From contig JACJZS010000002.1 in assembly GCA_020635515.1 (NCBI GenBank), positions 62,001 through 126,000 of the forward strand: a stretch of 64,000 bases of DNA. Direction: 5' to 3'. Below are positions 24,084 to 32,702 of the stretch, one piece after another (the stretch's first letter is position 1; the number at the start of each line of letters is the position of its first letter). Source of the DNA: Flavobacteriales bacterium. Its GTDB lineage: Bacteria; Bacteroidota; Bacteroidia; Flavobacteriales; Weeksellaceae. Below the pieces are notes generated by a model. The model made no database searches. It worked only from the letters and a program-made list of their open reading frames with translations, and was not told the DNA's origin. A program made the position numbers and the translations under genes.

Positions 24084-26507
24084 TTAAAATTTAAAATACA
24101 ATTTCACATTAAAAAAACGTCCTGTTAAACGATTGGGAACCGCATAACTTATATTGGAAGACACATCTCTAACCCACTGATTAGAAATGGTATTCTTTAT
24201 ATTAAATACATTAAATGCTTCTACACCTAATGCTACTTCTTTGAAATTTTTGAATAATTTTGATTTAATCTTTTTATTGGAATCCACAAAAACTTTGGTA
24301 AACCCTATATCTACTCGTTTGTAGGAAGATAAATTCGACTGATAATTATACGGATTGGTAAAAAGTGGAGCTCCATTTGGTAATCCTGAAGCATAAACCA
24401 ACTGTAAATTTACTTTCATGCTCGGAAAAAACTTCATGTAATCCTGGAAAAATAAAGAAGCTCTAAAACGCTGATCGGTAGGACGATAAATCCAACCTTG
24501 ATTATCTATATTTTCCTGACTTCTTGCATACGAAAGCGAAATCCATGATTCTACATCTTCTATAAATTCTCCATTTAATCGTGTATCAATTCCATAGGCA
24601 CGTCCTTTTGAATTGTTTTCTCCTGTATATCTAATTCTCACGTTATCTATATAATACGGAATCAAATCGTCCATGGATTTGTAATATAGTTCTGTAGTTA
24701 ATTTAAAAGGTCTTTCTTTCCATTTAAACTCATAATCAGAGCCTGCAATAAAATGATACGATTTTTGTGCTTTTATATCTGAATTTAACTCTCCGTTTAA
24801 ACTTCGTATTTCTTTGTAGATAGGTGCTTGATAATAAACTCCTGTTGCAAATCGAAATAAAAAGTCTTTATTCCAATTCGGTTTTATTGCAAACTGAACA
24901 CGCGGACTCACAAGCGATTGATTATTGAAAGTCCAATTCTGATAGCGAACACCTGTATTTAAAAGGATTTTGCTTCTATTCCAAAAAAACTTTTTATTCC
25001 ACTGTAAAAATCCAAGTATTCTTTCTGATTGAATGTCTTGTTTGTTACTGATGTGGTAATTAAGCTCCAAATTATCGTTTATATTTTGTGGTCTTGGTTC
25101 TGAATATCCTGAATTATCTACCAATTGCCATTCGTTCTGAAAGTCGCGAATATCCTCTTTTTGAATTTTGATTCCTGCTTCTAAATTTGAATTTAAATTG
25201 AATTCATACTTTCCTCTTAGTTGCGTTCCATAAAGTAAAAAATCTAAATCGTTGCGAGCATGATCTCTCTGTCTTCCTGCATCTATAGAGGAAGTTGCAT
25301 TTCCTGAAAGTGGATCAACTTCTTGAATTAAATATGCAGACGTAATGTCAAAATATTCTTGTTCTATTCCTTGATAAGTATAAAAATTAGCAGTTAAGTA
25401 GAGATTTTTTTTTGGTTTATAGTTAACTGCCAAAGACGCATTTTTTGCAATAAATTTATCTTCCTCTTTTCCATCATAGAAAACAGTCAATCGAATGGGA
25501 TTGGTAAGTGTTCCAAAATCAGTTTCACGAGTTTTAGGAATCATATCAAAAGTATTCTGAGAAATATTTCCAGTAAATGCAATATCCAATTTTGGATTAA
25601 ATTTATAGGTAATATAAGATTGTAAATCTTGAAAAATAGGATTAAAATCGGTGTCTGTATCTAGAGTATTTAAAAGTAGATTGGTATTTCTATACCTTCC
25701 TCCTACCAAAGCGGTAAATTTATTTTTTTTATCTGCATAGCCAACAGTTGCTTTTCCTCCAATTAAACTTGCTTCTGCTGTTAATTCAAATTCTTTTGGT
25801 CGTTTGTAGGTAATATCCAAAACACTTGACATCTTATCTCCGTATTTTGCTTCGAATCCACCAGCAGAAAAATTAATCATAGATGTCATTTGTGGATTTA
25901 CAATGCTCATTCCTTCTTGTTGTCCACTACGAACAAGGAACGGACGGTAGGTTTCTATTCCGTTTATGTAAATTAAATTCTCATCGTAATTTCCACCACG
26001 AACCATGTATTGTGAACTTAATTCCGTGTTGGAATTCACATAAGGCAACGTCTTTAGCACATCTTCTACTCCACCTGAAACACCAATGGATTTATCTATA
26101 TCTTTTGCTTCTATTACAATACTATTTAAATCCGTTTTTCGTTCTTTTTGAAAAACAACTTCCTTTAATCGTAAACTTTCTGCTAAAGCTAGTTTTATAC
26201 GAATATTGGTATTTTTTAATGCTGAAATTTGTTTAGAAGTTGGTTCGTACTGAAAATGATTAAAGTAAATCTCTTTATCTTTATCTACTTCGTTTATTTC
26301 TAGTTGAAATTTTCCGTTTTTATCTGTTTTGGTTTCTTTATTTGCTACTGTAACTGTAACATCTGGAATAGGATAATCATTAAAATCAGAAATAACTCCT
26401 GATAATGTTATGTTTTGCGAAAAAACAACTATTGGAACAAAAAATGTGAGTACGTTAATTAACTTTCGTAAAGTTTTTGAGGTATTTTGAAGTATTGTTT
26501 GCTTCAT
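24084..26507 (-). CDS. TonB-dependent receptor with N-terminal carboxypeptidase-D-like domain
   Basis: The 807-residue outer-membrane protein has a basic N-terminus and signal segment (LINVLTFFVPIVVFSQ). A carboxypeptidase-regulatory-like beta domain follows (residues 33-110: SGVISDFNDYPIPDVTV, TDKNGKFQL). The plug domain shows YMVRGGNYDENLIYINGI and FSAGGFEAKYGDKMSSVLDI. The C-terminal beta-barrel ends in the aromatic residue of FNVKLYFKF. It takes up an unidentified ligand using TonB energy. There is no SusD partner, so glycan import is not indicated. The start overlaps the end of the M23 peptidase gene by 53 nt, and tyrA follows after 8 nt. A later start inside the signal region is possible, but it would shorten the signal peptide. 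Confidence 0.9.
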   Translation of the reverse strand: MKQTILQNTSKTLRKLINVLTFFVPIVVFSQNITLSGVISDFNDYPIPDVTVTVANKETKTDKNGKFQLEINEVDKDKEIYFNHFQYEPTSKQISALKNTNIRIKLALAESLRLKEVVFQKERKTDLNSIVIEAKDIDKSIGVSGGVEDVLKTLPYVNSNTELSSQYMVRGGNYDENLIYINGIETYRPFLVRSGQQEGMSIVNPQMTSMINFSAGGFEAKYGDKMSSVLDITYKRPKEFELTAEASLIGGKATVGYADKKNKFTALVGGRYRNTNLLLNTLDTDTDFNPIFQDLQSYITYKFNPKLDIAFTGNISQNTFDMIPKTRETDFGTLTNPIRLTVFYDGKEEDKFIAKNASLAVNYKPKKNLYLTANFYTYQGIEQEYFDITSAYLIQEVDPLSGNATSSIDAGRQRDHARNDLDFLLYGTQLRGKYEFNLNSNLEAGIKIQKEDIRDFQNEWQLVDNSGYSEPRPQNINDNLELNYHISNKQDIQSERILGFLQWNKKFFWNRSKILLNTGVRYQNWTFNNQSLVSPRVQFAIKPNWNKDFLFRFATGVYYQAPIYKEIRSLNGELNSDIKAQKSYHFIAGSDYEFKWKERPFKLTTELYYKSMDDLIPYYIDNVRIRYTGENNSKGRAYGIDTRLNGEFIEDVESWISLSYARSQENIDNQGWIYRPTDQRFRASLFFQDYMKFFPSMKVNLQLVYASGLPNGAPLFTNPYNYQSNLSSYKRVDIGFTKVFVDSNKKIKSKLFKNFKEVALGVEAFNVFNIKNTISNQWVRDVSSNISYAVPNRLTGRFFNVKLYFKF

Positions 26508-28092
26508 CAGTTACAATGATTTCTAATTTATGATTTCCGTTTGGAATATTTTCACGATTCAAATCTATGGAAAAAAGATTATTTTTTGCGTCATATTCAG
26601 CAAGAATCCACTTTTCATCAATAAAAGCATCGTACGTATCTATTCCACTTTGTTTATCTTGTATAAAGAACTTAATCTCATTAAGTTTATTGTTTAGATT
26701 TGAAATTGGTTTGATTGTTGGTTTTATGAGGTCATACTCAACTGAAAATATTCCAAAATCTCTTGGATTGGCAACCAAATATCCATTTTCAATTTTACTG
26801 GTCAAAAATTCTTTTTCGTACGCTCCTGCATTGGATTCTCGTACAAATTTTGCTTTTTCTAGCAAATCTTTGTTTAAAAAATCCGTTTTAACTTTTAATT
26901 CAAATCGTTTATGAACAGGAACATCTGATTTATGCAAATATAATTTCCTTGACTTTTCTTCTAGTTGCAAAGGTAAATCTTCATAAAAACTATTTTCTTG
27001 AAAGTTCACTACATAATTATCGGTAGAAAAAAAGTTTGTTTTATTATAAGGTATTGTTTTTTCTTTCTGCAAATCATGTTCACTGTTAGAAATTCCTTTT
27101 AAATAAAGTGTTTTGGAAGATGAGTTTCCTTTGTAATCATACACTATAAATTTAATATCGTATGTTTTGTTTGGTTTAGTACTTAAAATTCCACAATTAG
27201 TAACGTTATCGTACATTCTCAAGTGATTTCCTGGTAAAATATAATTTTTATAAATCCAGCTTTTGTACTTTGTTCGTGCTTGATAATCTACGAGAGCGTT
27301 TATGTATCTGGTTTCATCAAAACTAAAACGATTTGCAGTATATCCAAAATAAAGAGAATCATTTATATAGACTTCTATTCTATGAATTCCATTTACATTT
27401 TCCGTTGCATTATGTTTGTCGAACGTTTTAATTCCGAAAGAAATATCTCCTAAAACTTTATAAACATTAGAATAGTTATTTACTTTAACTCTTGATTTTG
27501 AATTATTTACACGTCCATTTATAGGATACAAATAAATATCATTAATTATTGGTTTGCGAGAATCAGCAACATCATATCCAAAGAAAAATGGATTTATAGG
27601 TTCTTCTGATTTAGTATCACGAATCTCAAAATGCAAATGCGGACCACCAGAACTTCCTGTGTTTCCTGAAATTGCAATTTGTTCTCCTTCTGTTACTTTT
27701 AGTTCCTCTTTATCTAAGTATAAATCAACTTTAAACTTTTTTCTTTTGTATTGTTCTTCACGAATTCGCTGTTCAATTTTAGGAGAAAAACGCAAACAAT
27801 GAGCATAAACAGAAGTATATCCATTTGGATGATCAATGTAAACTGCTTTTCCGTATCCTGTAGGAGAAACATTGATTCTAGAAACAAAACCATCTGCTAT
27901 GGAATAAACATTATATCCTACTTTTCCATTGGTACGATAATCGATTCCTGAGTGGAAGTGATTGCTTCTTAGTTCGGCAAAGTTTCCTGCAAGAGCAGGT
28001 TCTATTTTTAGTGGTTTTGAATTAAACTGAGGATAGTTTTGAGCATTCAAAATCACAACAAAAACAAGAAAAAAAGTTCTAATTAAATTCAA
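26455..28092 (-). CDS. M23 (LytM-type) peptidase family protein, secreted
   Basis: The signal peptide (MNLIRTFFLVFVVILNAQ) precedes a LytM/M23 domain with H47-S-G-I-D51 (in NHFHSGIDYR), YAHC and H152-L-H154 (GPHLHFEIRD). These are the zinc and catalytic residues of glycyl-glycine or peptidoglycan endopeptidases. The remaining 380 residues are beta-rich repeats without a recognised family. The protein should act on peptidoglycan cross-links in the periplasm. The gene leads an operon-like set with the TonB-dependent receptor (53-nt overlap) and tyrA. No promoter element was found in the A/T-rich upstream gap that also holds a convergent-side terminator. Confidence 0.88.
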   Translation of the reverse strand: MNLIRTFFLVFVVILNAQNYPQFNSKPLKIEPALAGNFAELRSNHFHSGIDYRTNGKVGYNVYSIADGFVSRINVSPTGYGKAVYIDHPNGYTSVYAHCLRFSPKIEQRIREEQYKRKKFKVDLYLDKEELKVTEGEQIAISGNTGSSGGPHLHFEIRDTKSEEPINPFFFGYDVADSRKPIINDIYLYPINGRVNNSKSRVKVNNYSNVYKVLGDISFGIKTFDKHNATENVNGIHRIEVYINDSLYFGYTANRFSFDETRYINALVDYQARTKYKSWIYKNYILPGNHLRMYDNVTNCGILSTKPNKTYDIKFIVYDYKGNSSSKTLYLKGISNSEHDLQKEKTIPYNKTNFFSTDNYVVNFQENSFYEDLPLQLEEKSRKLYLHKSDVPVHKRFELKVKTDFLNKDLLEKAKFVRESNAGAYEKEFLTSKIENGYLVANPRDFGIFSVEYDLIKPTIKPISNLNNKLNEIKFFIQDKQSGIDTYDAFIDEKWILAEYDAKNNLFSIDLNRENIPNGNHKLEIIVTDEANNTSKYLKNFTKVN

Positions 28093-28123
28093 ATCTATAC
28101 TTGTTTAAACGAGTAAACATAAT

Positions 28124-28156
28124 AAAAAAATTCCGAAAAAATAAATTTCTTCGGAA
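28124..28156 (-). terminator. Rho-independent terminator of the peroxiredoxin operon
   Basis: On the minus strand a stem TTCCGAAGAAA / TTTTTTCGGAA (11 bp with one G-U pair) with a 4-nt loop is followed by seven T. It lies 38 nt after the last gene of the peroxiredoxin-thioredoxin operon. Confidence 0.85.
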
Positions 28157-28194
28157 CTTAAAATTGTATATATTATGGTTAAAGTTATACTATT

Positions 28195-28452
28195 TTACTT
28201 ATCTATGGAACCAAGAACTCTGCTCATAAAAGAGTTTAATGCCTCTTTTTTGTCAATTCCCTCCTTTACTAATTTATCAACTTCTATAGCACCATAAATA
28301 TTAGAAATTAGTTCGCCTATTACATCTAGTTCTTCTTCTTTTAGAGAAGATATTTCGGAAATATGCTCAAGAACTTCGGTAGCTTCGTGTAAATAATCTA
28401 CATCATTCTCTTCCGCAAACTGAACTAAGCTTTTAATTACTGGTAATTTCAT
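28195..28452 (-). CDS. Small conserved protein, possibly DUF6952 family
   Basis: The 85-residue acidic, all-helical protein (MKLPVIKSLVQFAEENDVDY, EELDVIGELISNIYGAIEVD, EALNSFMSRVLGSID) resembles a small flavobacterial family that I recall as DUF6952. This assignment is from memory and tentative. It has no cysteine and no signal peptide. The gene overlaps the end of the thioredoxin gene by 20 nt and ends the peroxiredoxin operon before a terminator. Translational coupling to thioredoxin suggests a role in the same peroxide-defence function, perhaps as a binding partner, but that is inference. Confidence 0.75.
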   Translation of the reverse strand: MKLPVIKSLVQFAEENDVDYLHEATEVLEHISEISSLKEEELDVIGELISNIYGAIEVDKLVKEGIDKKEALNSFMSRVLGSIDK

Positions 28453-28747
28453 TTACTAAATTTTGTAACGGTTCCATTTTATTCGTCTGCACTTGATTCA
28501 CTAATTTTCCGTCAACAAAAGTTGCAAATGTAGGAAGATTGTTAACATTAGCTAACTTTCTAGACTCTGTAAATTTTTCAGCATCAACAACATAAAACTC
28601 TACAGAATCATTTTCTGAAGCTAATTTTTTGAATTTAGGCTTCATAATTCTACAGTTTCCACACCAAGGAGCAGAAAACTGAACAACCACTTTTGAGTTA
28701 GATTCTATAATTTCTTTTAAGTTATCTTGCTCTAATTCTTTGTACAT
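28433..28747 (-). CDS. Thioredoxin-family protein (CGNC)
   Basis: This 104-residue protein is a single thioredoxin domain with the active site W28-C29-G30-N31-C32 and the cis-proline loop NNLPTF. The dipeptide GN between the cysteines differs from the GP of classical thioredoxin and should alter the redox potential. It is cytoplasmic. It lies 4 nt after the peroxiredoxin gene, so it most likely reduces that peroxiredoxin. A small unknown gene overlaps its 3' end. Confidence 0.9.
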   Translation of the reverse strand: MYKELEQDNLKEIIESNSKVVVQFSAPWCGNCRIMKPKFKKLASENDSVEFYVVDAEKFTESRKLANVNNLPTFATFVDGKLVNQVQTNKMEPLQNLVNEITSN

Positions 28748-28751
28748 GATT

Positions 28752-29387
28752 TTATTTGCTTAGATATTCAGCAGTACCTTCTCTAGTAGCTTTCATCGCA
28801 TCTTTTCCTTCTTCCCAATTTGCAGGACAAACTTCACCATTTTTTTGCACGTGAGTATACGCATCAATTAATCTTATGTACTCATGCACACTTCTACCTA
28901 ATGGCATATGATTTATTCCTTCATGGAATACGGTACCTTCTTCGTCTATAAGGTAAGTAGCTCTATAAGTAACATTATCTCCGTTAAGAAGAACTACGTC
29001 GTTTTCTTCGTCATACTCAGCTTCACTAGCATCAAGAATTCCTAAAATAGAAGAAAGGTTTCTATTGCTATCTGCAATTATTGGGTAAGTAACTCCTTGA
29101 ATTCCTCCGTTATTTTTTTCTGTATTTAACCAAGCAAAGTGAACTTCTGCAGTATCACAAGAAGCACCAATGATGATTGTGTTTCTTTTTTCAAATTCTG
29201 CTTTAGCTTGTTCGAACGCGTGTAGTTCGGTAGGACATACAAAAGTAAAGTCTTTTGGATACCAAAATAATACTACCTTTTTATTATTTTTAGTCGCATG
29301 TTCAAAAATGTTTAAATCAAAAACATCACCTAATTCGTCTATTGCTTTAACACTAATACTTGGAAATTTTCTTCCTACTATTGACAT
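28752..29387 (-). CDS. 2-Cys peroxiredoxin (AhpC/TSA family)
   Basis: This 211-residue peroxiredoxin reduces hydrogen peroxide, organic hydroperoxides or peroxynitrite. The peroxidatic cysteine is C51 in FTFVCPTE and the resolving cysteine is C187 in EVCPANW. The latter is followed by a C-terminal tail of the sensitive typical 2-Cys type (ending in EYLSK). An additional cysteine, C77, is in GASCDTA. No AhpF is adjacent. The thioredoxin encoded 4 nt downstream is the probable reductant. The operon has a promoter flanked by a 10-bp palindrome that might bind a peroxide- or metal-responsive repressor, which is inference. Confidence 0.93.
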   Translation of the reverse strand: MSIVGRKFPSISVKAIDELGDVFDLNIFEHATKNNKKVVLFWYPKDFTFVCPTELHAFEQAKAEFEKRNTIIIGASCDTAEVHFAWLNTEKNNGGIQGVTYPIIADSNRNLSSILGILDASEAEYDEENDVVLLNGDNVTYRATYLIDEEGTVFHEGINHMPLGRSVHEYIRLIDAYTHVQKNGEVCPANWEEGKDAMKATREGTAEYLSK

Positions 29388-29421
29388 AATATATTGTTTT
29401 TTAAATTAAAAATTCACTAGA

Positions 29422-29439
29422 CAAATATAGTTTATAAAC
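29422..29439 (-). promoter_or_regulatory. Promoter -7 element of the peroxiredoxin operon, with adjacent palindrome
   Basis: On the minus strand TATATTTG (29422-29429) lies 34 nt before the start codon. Directly upstream is GTTTATAAAC (29430-29439), a perfect 10-bp palindrome in the spacer between -33 and -7, a place where a repressor could act. Confidence 0.5.
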
Positions 29440-29497
29440 GTCATATTTATCCGCATACATAATATATTTTTCTTATCTCAGTATATAAATATCTTAC

Positions 29498-31855
29498 TTA
29501 TTTCCAAAGTTTTTTATACCAAGGCTTGCCATTTTCTTGACCGTATCCATATCCATATCCATAACCGTATCCGTATCCGTATCCTGTATTTTTAGATACG
29601 TAATTTAGCACTACAGACATATTTGGTAATTTTTTCTCTTGGTATAATTTCTCAGGGATTAAAAGAGCTCGTTTGTCTAAGTACCTTGAACGGATAACAT
29701 AAATGAACATGTCTGCCAAATGAGAAACAATAAGCGTATCTGTAACTAGACTAACTGGAGCTGTATCGACAAGAATATAGTCATATTGACTCCTAAACTC
29801 ATTAATCAATTCTTCGAGTCTATCACTACCTAGTAAGTCTGATGGATTAGGTGGGATTTTTCCTGCTGGTAATATATCTAAATTAGGATTTTCTTTAGAG
29901 GTTACTATATAATTACTAATAGGTGTATTGTCTGAAATTAGGTAGTTGGTAATTCCTTTCTCTGGAACATCTACATATTCTTGCAATCTTGGGTTTCTGA
30001 TGTCTAAACCAATTAATAAGGTTTTCTTACCAGAATGAGCATATGACGAAGCTAAATTAAGCGTAACAAATGTTTTTCCTTCCTTAGGAACTGTTGAAGT
30101 AACAAAGATAACTTTTGATTGTTGTTTTTTAACACCATTTAACATGAATTCTAAATTGGTTCTAACAATTCGTATTGCTTCTGCAAAAGGAGTTCTATCT
30201 CCTTGTTTAATTAGTTCATTTTCTTTGACTTTAGGTATTCCTCCTAAATAAGGTGCTGATAAGTTATTTTCTATATCGTGAATGCTTTTCACTTTAGAAT
30301 CCAGTAAATCTAAAATGTAAATTACAATAAAAGGAATTAGTAAACCTAAAATAATAGACGCTAATAGTATTAATGCCTTTTTAGGAGATACTGGAGTGTC
30401 TTCTGCACCTGCTTTATCTATAAACTTAGAGTTTGCTGAGGTTACGTTTAAAGAAATTTCAGCTTCTTCTCTTTTTTGTAAAAGATATAAATATAATCCT
30501 TCTTTTATTTGTTGTTGACGAGCAAGAATTCTAAACTGTCTTTCTTGTTGTGGGATTTTTGTAATTTTCCCCATTATCTCACCTGCTTGAGAGTTTAGAT
30601 TTCTTAGTTCTAAATTTAATGATTTCTGTAGATTTGAAATACTTTCTCGAATCGTAGACTTTAGACTTGCTATTTGCTGATCTAACTTTATGATAGCAGA
30701 GTTTTTAGTGGTAGTTCCTGATGCTAATCTTTCTCGTTCTAATAATAGAGTATTGTATTGTTCTATAAGATTATTTGCAGTTCCGTTATCAGGCAATATA
30801 TTTGCTGGAATTAATTCATTTTTTCCATTAGAATTAAATATTCCAGACATCATATCAACTACCTTATTTTTTGTTTCGGTTTCAATTATTTTCTTCTCTA
30901 CATCGCTTATATTCTGAATATAAACTCCTGATTCTGAAGCAATATCTGTTAATTGATTAGATTTTTTAAAACTTTCTGTTTCCTTTTCTACACCTTCTAA
31001 CTCTTGATTAATTATGTTTAAACGGTTATTTATAAACTCGGCAGTATTTCTTGATACTATATTTTTGTCGTACAAGGCATCTGCTTCATAATTATATATT
31101 AGATGGTTTAGGAAATCTTCTGCTCTCTTTTTACTAACATCAACAAGAGATAAATTGATAATACTTGTAGTTTTACTTAGAGGTTCTACGGTCAATCTAT
31201 CTTTATAATTCTTAATAGCTTTCTTTAAAGAAACCAATTCTACTGATAATAAGAAGTCTTTATCTGAAATCTTATCATCAATCATTTTCCTAGATACTAT
31301 TAAGTTACCTAATTTAGTATTTATTGGCTTATCGTAATTAAAAACACCTACCTTTTCTTCATTCTGATTAATTAACTCAAACTGCTTTATGCTTTTTGAT
31401 TTAACATAAAATAAAGTATCTTTCTCTAAAAATCGCTTTATTGTATCTGAAAATTTAATTTTTATTGGAGAATCTTCATAAACTGGAGTAGGTCTTATAC
31501 GAGCATCAGTAACATAATTATAATTTAATCCCAGTTGGAGAATTGTTTTCCCTATTAATGTTTTAGAAGACAAAACAGCAACTTCATTATCAACATTACT
31601 TTTAGCACCTGAAAGTAATTCTAAATCAGAAAACGCGGCAAGCTCAGACGCTAATCCTCCTTTTGTATCATCTTTTACTTTTATAGAAGCAGTAGCTTTA
31701 TACGTTGGAACGGAATAACGAACATAAAGTCCTCCAAGAACTACGAATATTATAACACTAACTATAAACCATTTCCAATGAATTATATATTTTTCTAATT
31801 CTTCCCGAATGTTAAAATTATCTTCGGAAGCTTTTTTTATATAATTTTTTTCCAT
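29498..31855 (-). CDS. wzc: Polysaccharide co-polymerase / tyrosine autokinase (Wzc type)
   Basis: This 785-residue inner-membrane protein combines a Wzz-type chain-length domain with a BY-kinase. One membrane helix lies at residues 30-46 and a second near 497-520, with a long coiled-coil periplasmic part between them. The cytoplasmic kinase has Walker A VPKEGKT near 588, the second motif LLIGLDIRNPR near 615, and Walker B YILVDTAPV near 690. The end holds seven consecutive Gly-Tyr pairs, the expected autophosphorylation cluster, followed by a basic WYKKLWK. With Wza, 12 nt upstream, it drives polymer export and length control. The PHP phosphatase at 16 kb is the likely opposing enzyme. Confidence 0.94.
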   Translation of the reverse strand: MEKNYIKKASEDNFNIREELEKYIIHWKWFIVSVIIFVVLGGLYVRYSVPTYKATASIKVKDDTKGGLASELAAFSDLELLSGAKSNVDNEVAVLSSKTLIGKTILQLGLNYNYVTDARIRPTPVYEDSPIKIKFSDTIKRFLEKDTLFYVKSKSIKQFELINQNEEKVGVFNYDKPINTKLGNLIVSRKMIDDKISDKDFLLSVELVSLKKAIKNYKDRLTVEPLSKTTSIINLSLVDVSKKRAEDFLNHLIYNYEADALYDKNIVSRNTAEFINNRLNIINQELEGVEKETESFKKSNQLTDIASESGVYIQNISDVEKKIIETETKNKVVDMMSGIFNSNGKNELIPANILPDNGTANNLIEQYNTLLLERERLASGTTTKNSAIIKLDQQIASLKSTIRESISNLQKSLNLELRNLNSQAGEIMGKITKIPQQERQFRILARQQQIKEGLYLYLLQKREEAEISLNVTSANSKFIDKAGAEDTPVSPKKALILLASIILGLLIPFIVIYILDLLDSKVKSIHDIENNLSAPYLGGIPKVKENELIKQGDRTPFAEAIRIVRTNLEFMLNGVKKQQSKVIFVTSTVPKEGKTFVTLNLASSYAHSGKKTLLIGLDIRNPRLQEYVDVPEKGITNYLISDNTPISNYIVTSKENPNLDILPAGKIPPNPSDLLGSDRLEELINEFRSQYDYILVDTAPVSLVTDTLIVSHLADMFIYVIRSRYLDKRALLIPEKLYQEKKLPNMSVVLNYVSKNTGYGYGYGYGYGYGYGQENGKPWYKKLWK
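29540..29584 (-). repeat. 6-bp tandem repeat encoding (Gly-Tyr)7
   Basis: Seven hexamer units of the form GGNTAY, variants GGATAC, GGATAT and GGTTAT, are followed by a final GGT. The units are not identical, with synonymous changes only, so the dipeptide pattern is kept while the DNA has diverged in two blocks. Confidence 0.9.
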
Positions 31856-31867
31856 AATTGCTACTTG

Positions 31868-32641
31868 TTATTTAGTAAGAGTAATTATACCAAGGGTTAT
31901 AGAAGATACAATAGAAGCTATTGAAATTAAAATTGAAGCATTAGAACCTACGGCTGAAGAATTTCTTCTAGCATTATTTTGTTCTACATATATAACATCA
32001 TTTTGAGTAAGGTAATAGTATGGAGAATTAACAAAATCTGAATTTGTAATATCTATTCGTTTTGTTTCTTTTTTACCATTTTCCTCTCTGATAACTAATA
32101 TATTATTTCTTTTTCCGTATACATTTAAATCTCCAGCACCTGCAAGTGCTTCAAGTAGAGTTATTCTCTCTCTACTCAATGTATAAGTACCTGGTTTTGT
32201 AACTTCTCCCGTAACAGAGTATTTAAAGTTTGATAAACGAACACTTATAATTGGATCCTTAATATATTCGGAAACTTTCTTTTCTAATAATTCATGTAGC
32301 TGATTTCTTGTAAGTCCTTCTACCTTTATCTTACCTATTATAGGAAACTGAATGTATCCTTGTTGGTCAACTAAATATGTATTTTGTATTTGGTTTGATG
32401 GAGATTGATTTATAGATTGTATCTGAGGTGGATTAAATGCAATAGTAGCTTGTGGTTCTTCCGAATTAACAGTAATTACAAGTAAATCATCTGGTTTAAA
32501 ATGAACTTCAAAAAAATAATTATTTGGATATTCCTTATTATTTTCAGCATCTTGAAGGTACACAAACTCCTCTGTAGAAACACAAGAAAAAAACACTGAA
32601 CTAGAAACCAATAAGACTAAGAGCAAATTTTTAAAATTCAT
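31868..32641 (-). CDS. wza: Polysaccharide export outer-membrane lipoprotein (Wza type)
   Basis: The N-terminus is a lipoprotein signal (LLLVLLVSSSVFFSC, C20 lipidated). The Poly_export domain follows (FKPDDLLVITVNSEEPQ, YLVDQQGYIQFPIIGKIKVEG). An SLBB-like part comes next (VTGEVTKPGTYTLSRERITL, LEALAGAGDLNVYGKRNN). A C-terminal hydrophobic helix (residues 235-255) would span the outer membrane, as in Wza. At 257 residues it is the short form usual in Bacteroidota. It forms the outer-membrane channel for the polysaccharide and works with the Wzc homologue 12 nt downstream. It has a full promoter of its own, separate from the biosynthesis genes. Confidence 0.93.
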   Translation of the reverse strand: MNFKNLLLVLLVSSSVFFSCVSTEEFVYLQDAENNKEYPNNYFFEVHFKPDDLLVITVNSEEPQATIAFNPPQIQSINQSPSNQIQNTYLVDQQGYIQFPIIGKIKVEGLTRNQLHELLEKKVSEYIKDPIISVRLSNFKYSVTGEVTKPGTYTLSRERITLLEALAGAGDLNVYGKRNNILVIREENGKKETKRIDITNSDFVNSPYYYLTQNDVIYVEQNNARRNSSAVGSNASILISIASIVSSITLGIITLTK

Positions 32642-32666
32642 CTACATTAATTATTATAATTGCAGG

Positions 32667-32697
32667 CAAAGGTAAGGATTAAATTTAGTGGATACAA
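32667..32697 (-). promoter_or_regulatory. Promoter of the wza-wzc operon
   Basis: On the minus strand TTG (32695-32697), a 20-nt spacer and TACCTTTG (32667-32674) form a complete -33/-7 pair, ending 25 nt before the wza start. The -33 end is 6 nt from the stop of the upstream aminotransferase gene. Confidence 0.65.
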
Positions 32698-32702
32698 GAA
32701 AA

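Noticed and set aside
29540..29584. Short tandem repeat, considered as a CRISPR or intergenic repeat
   Set aside because: The units are 6 bp, have no spacers and lie in frame inside the Wzc coding sequence, encoding Gly-Tyr pairs.
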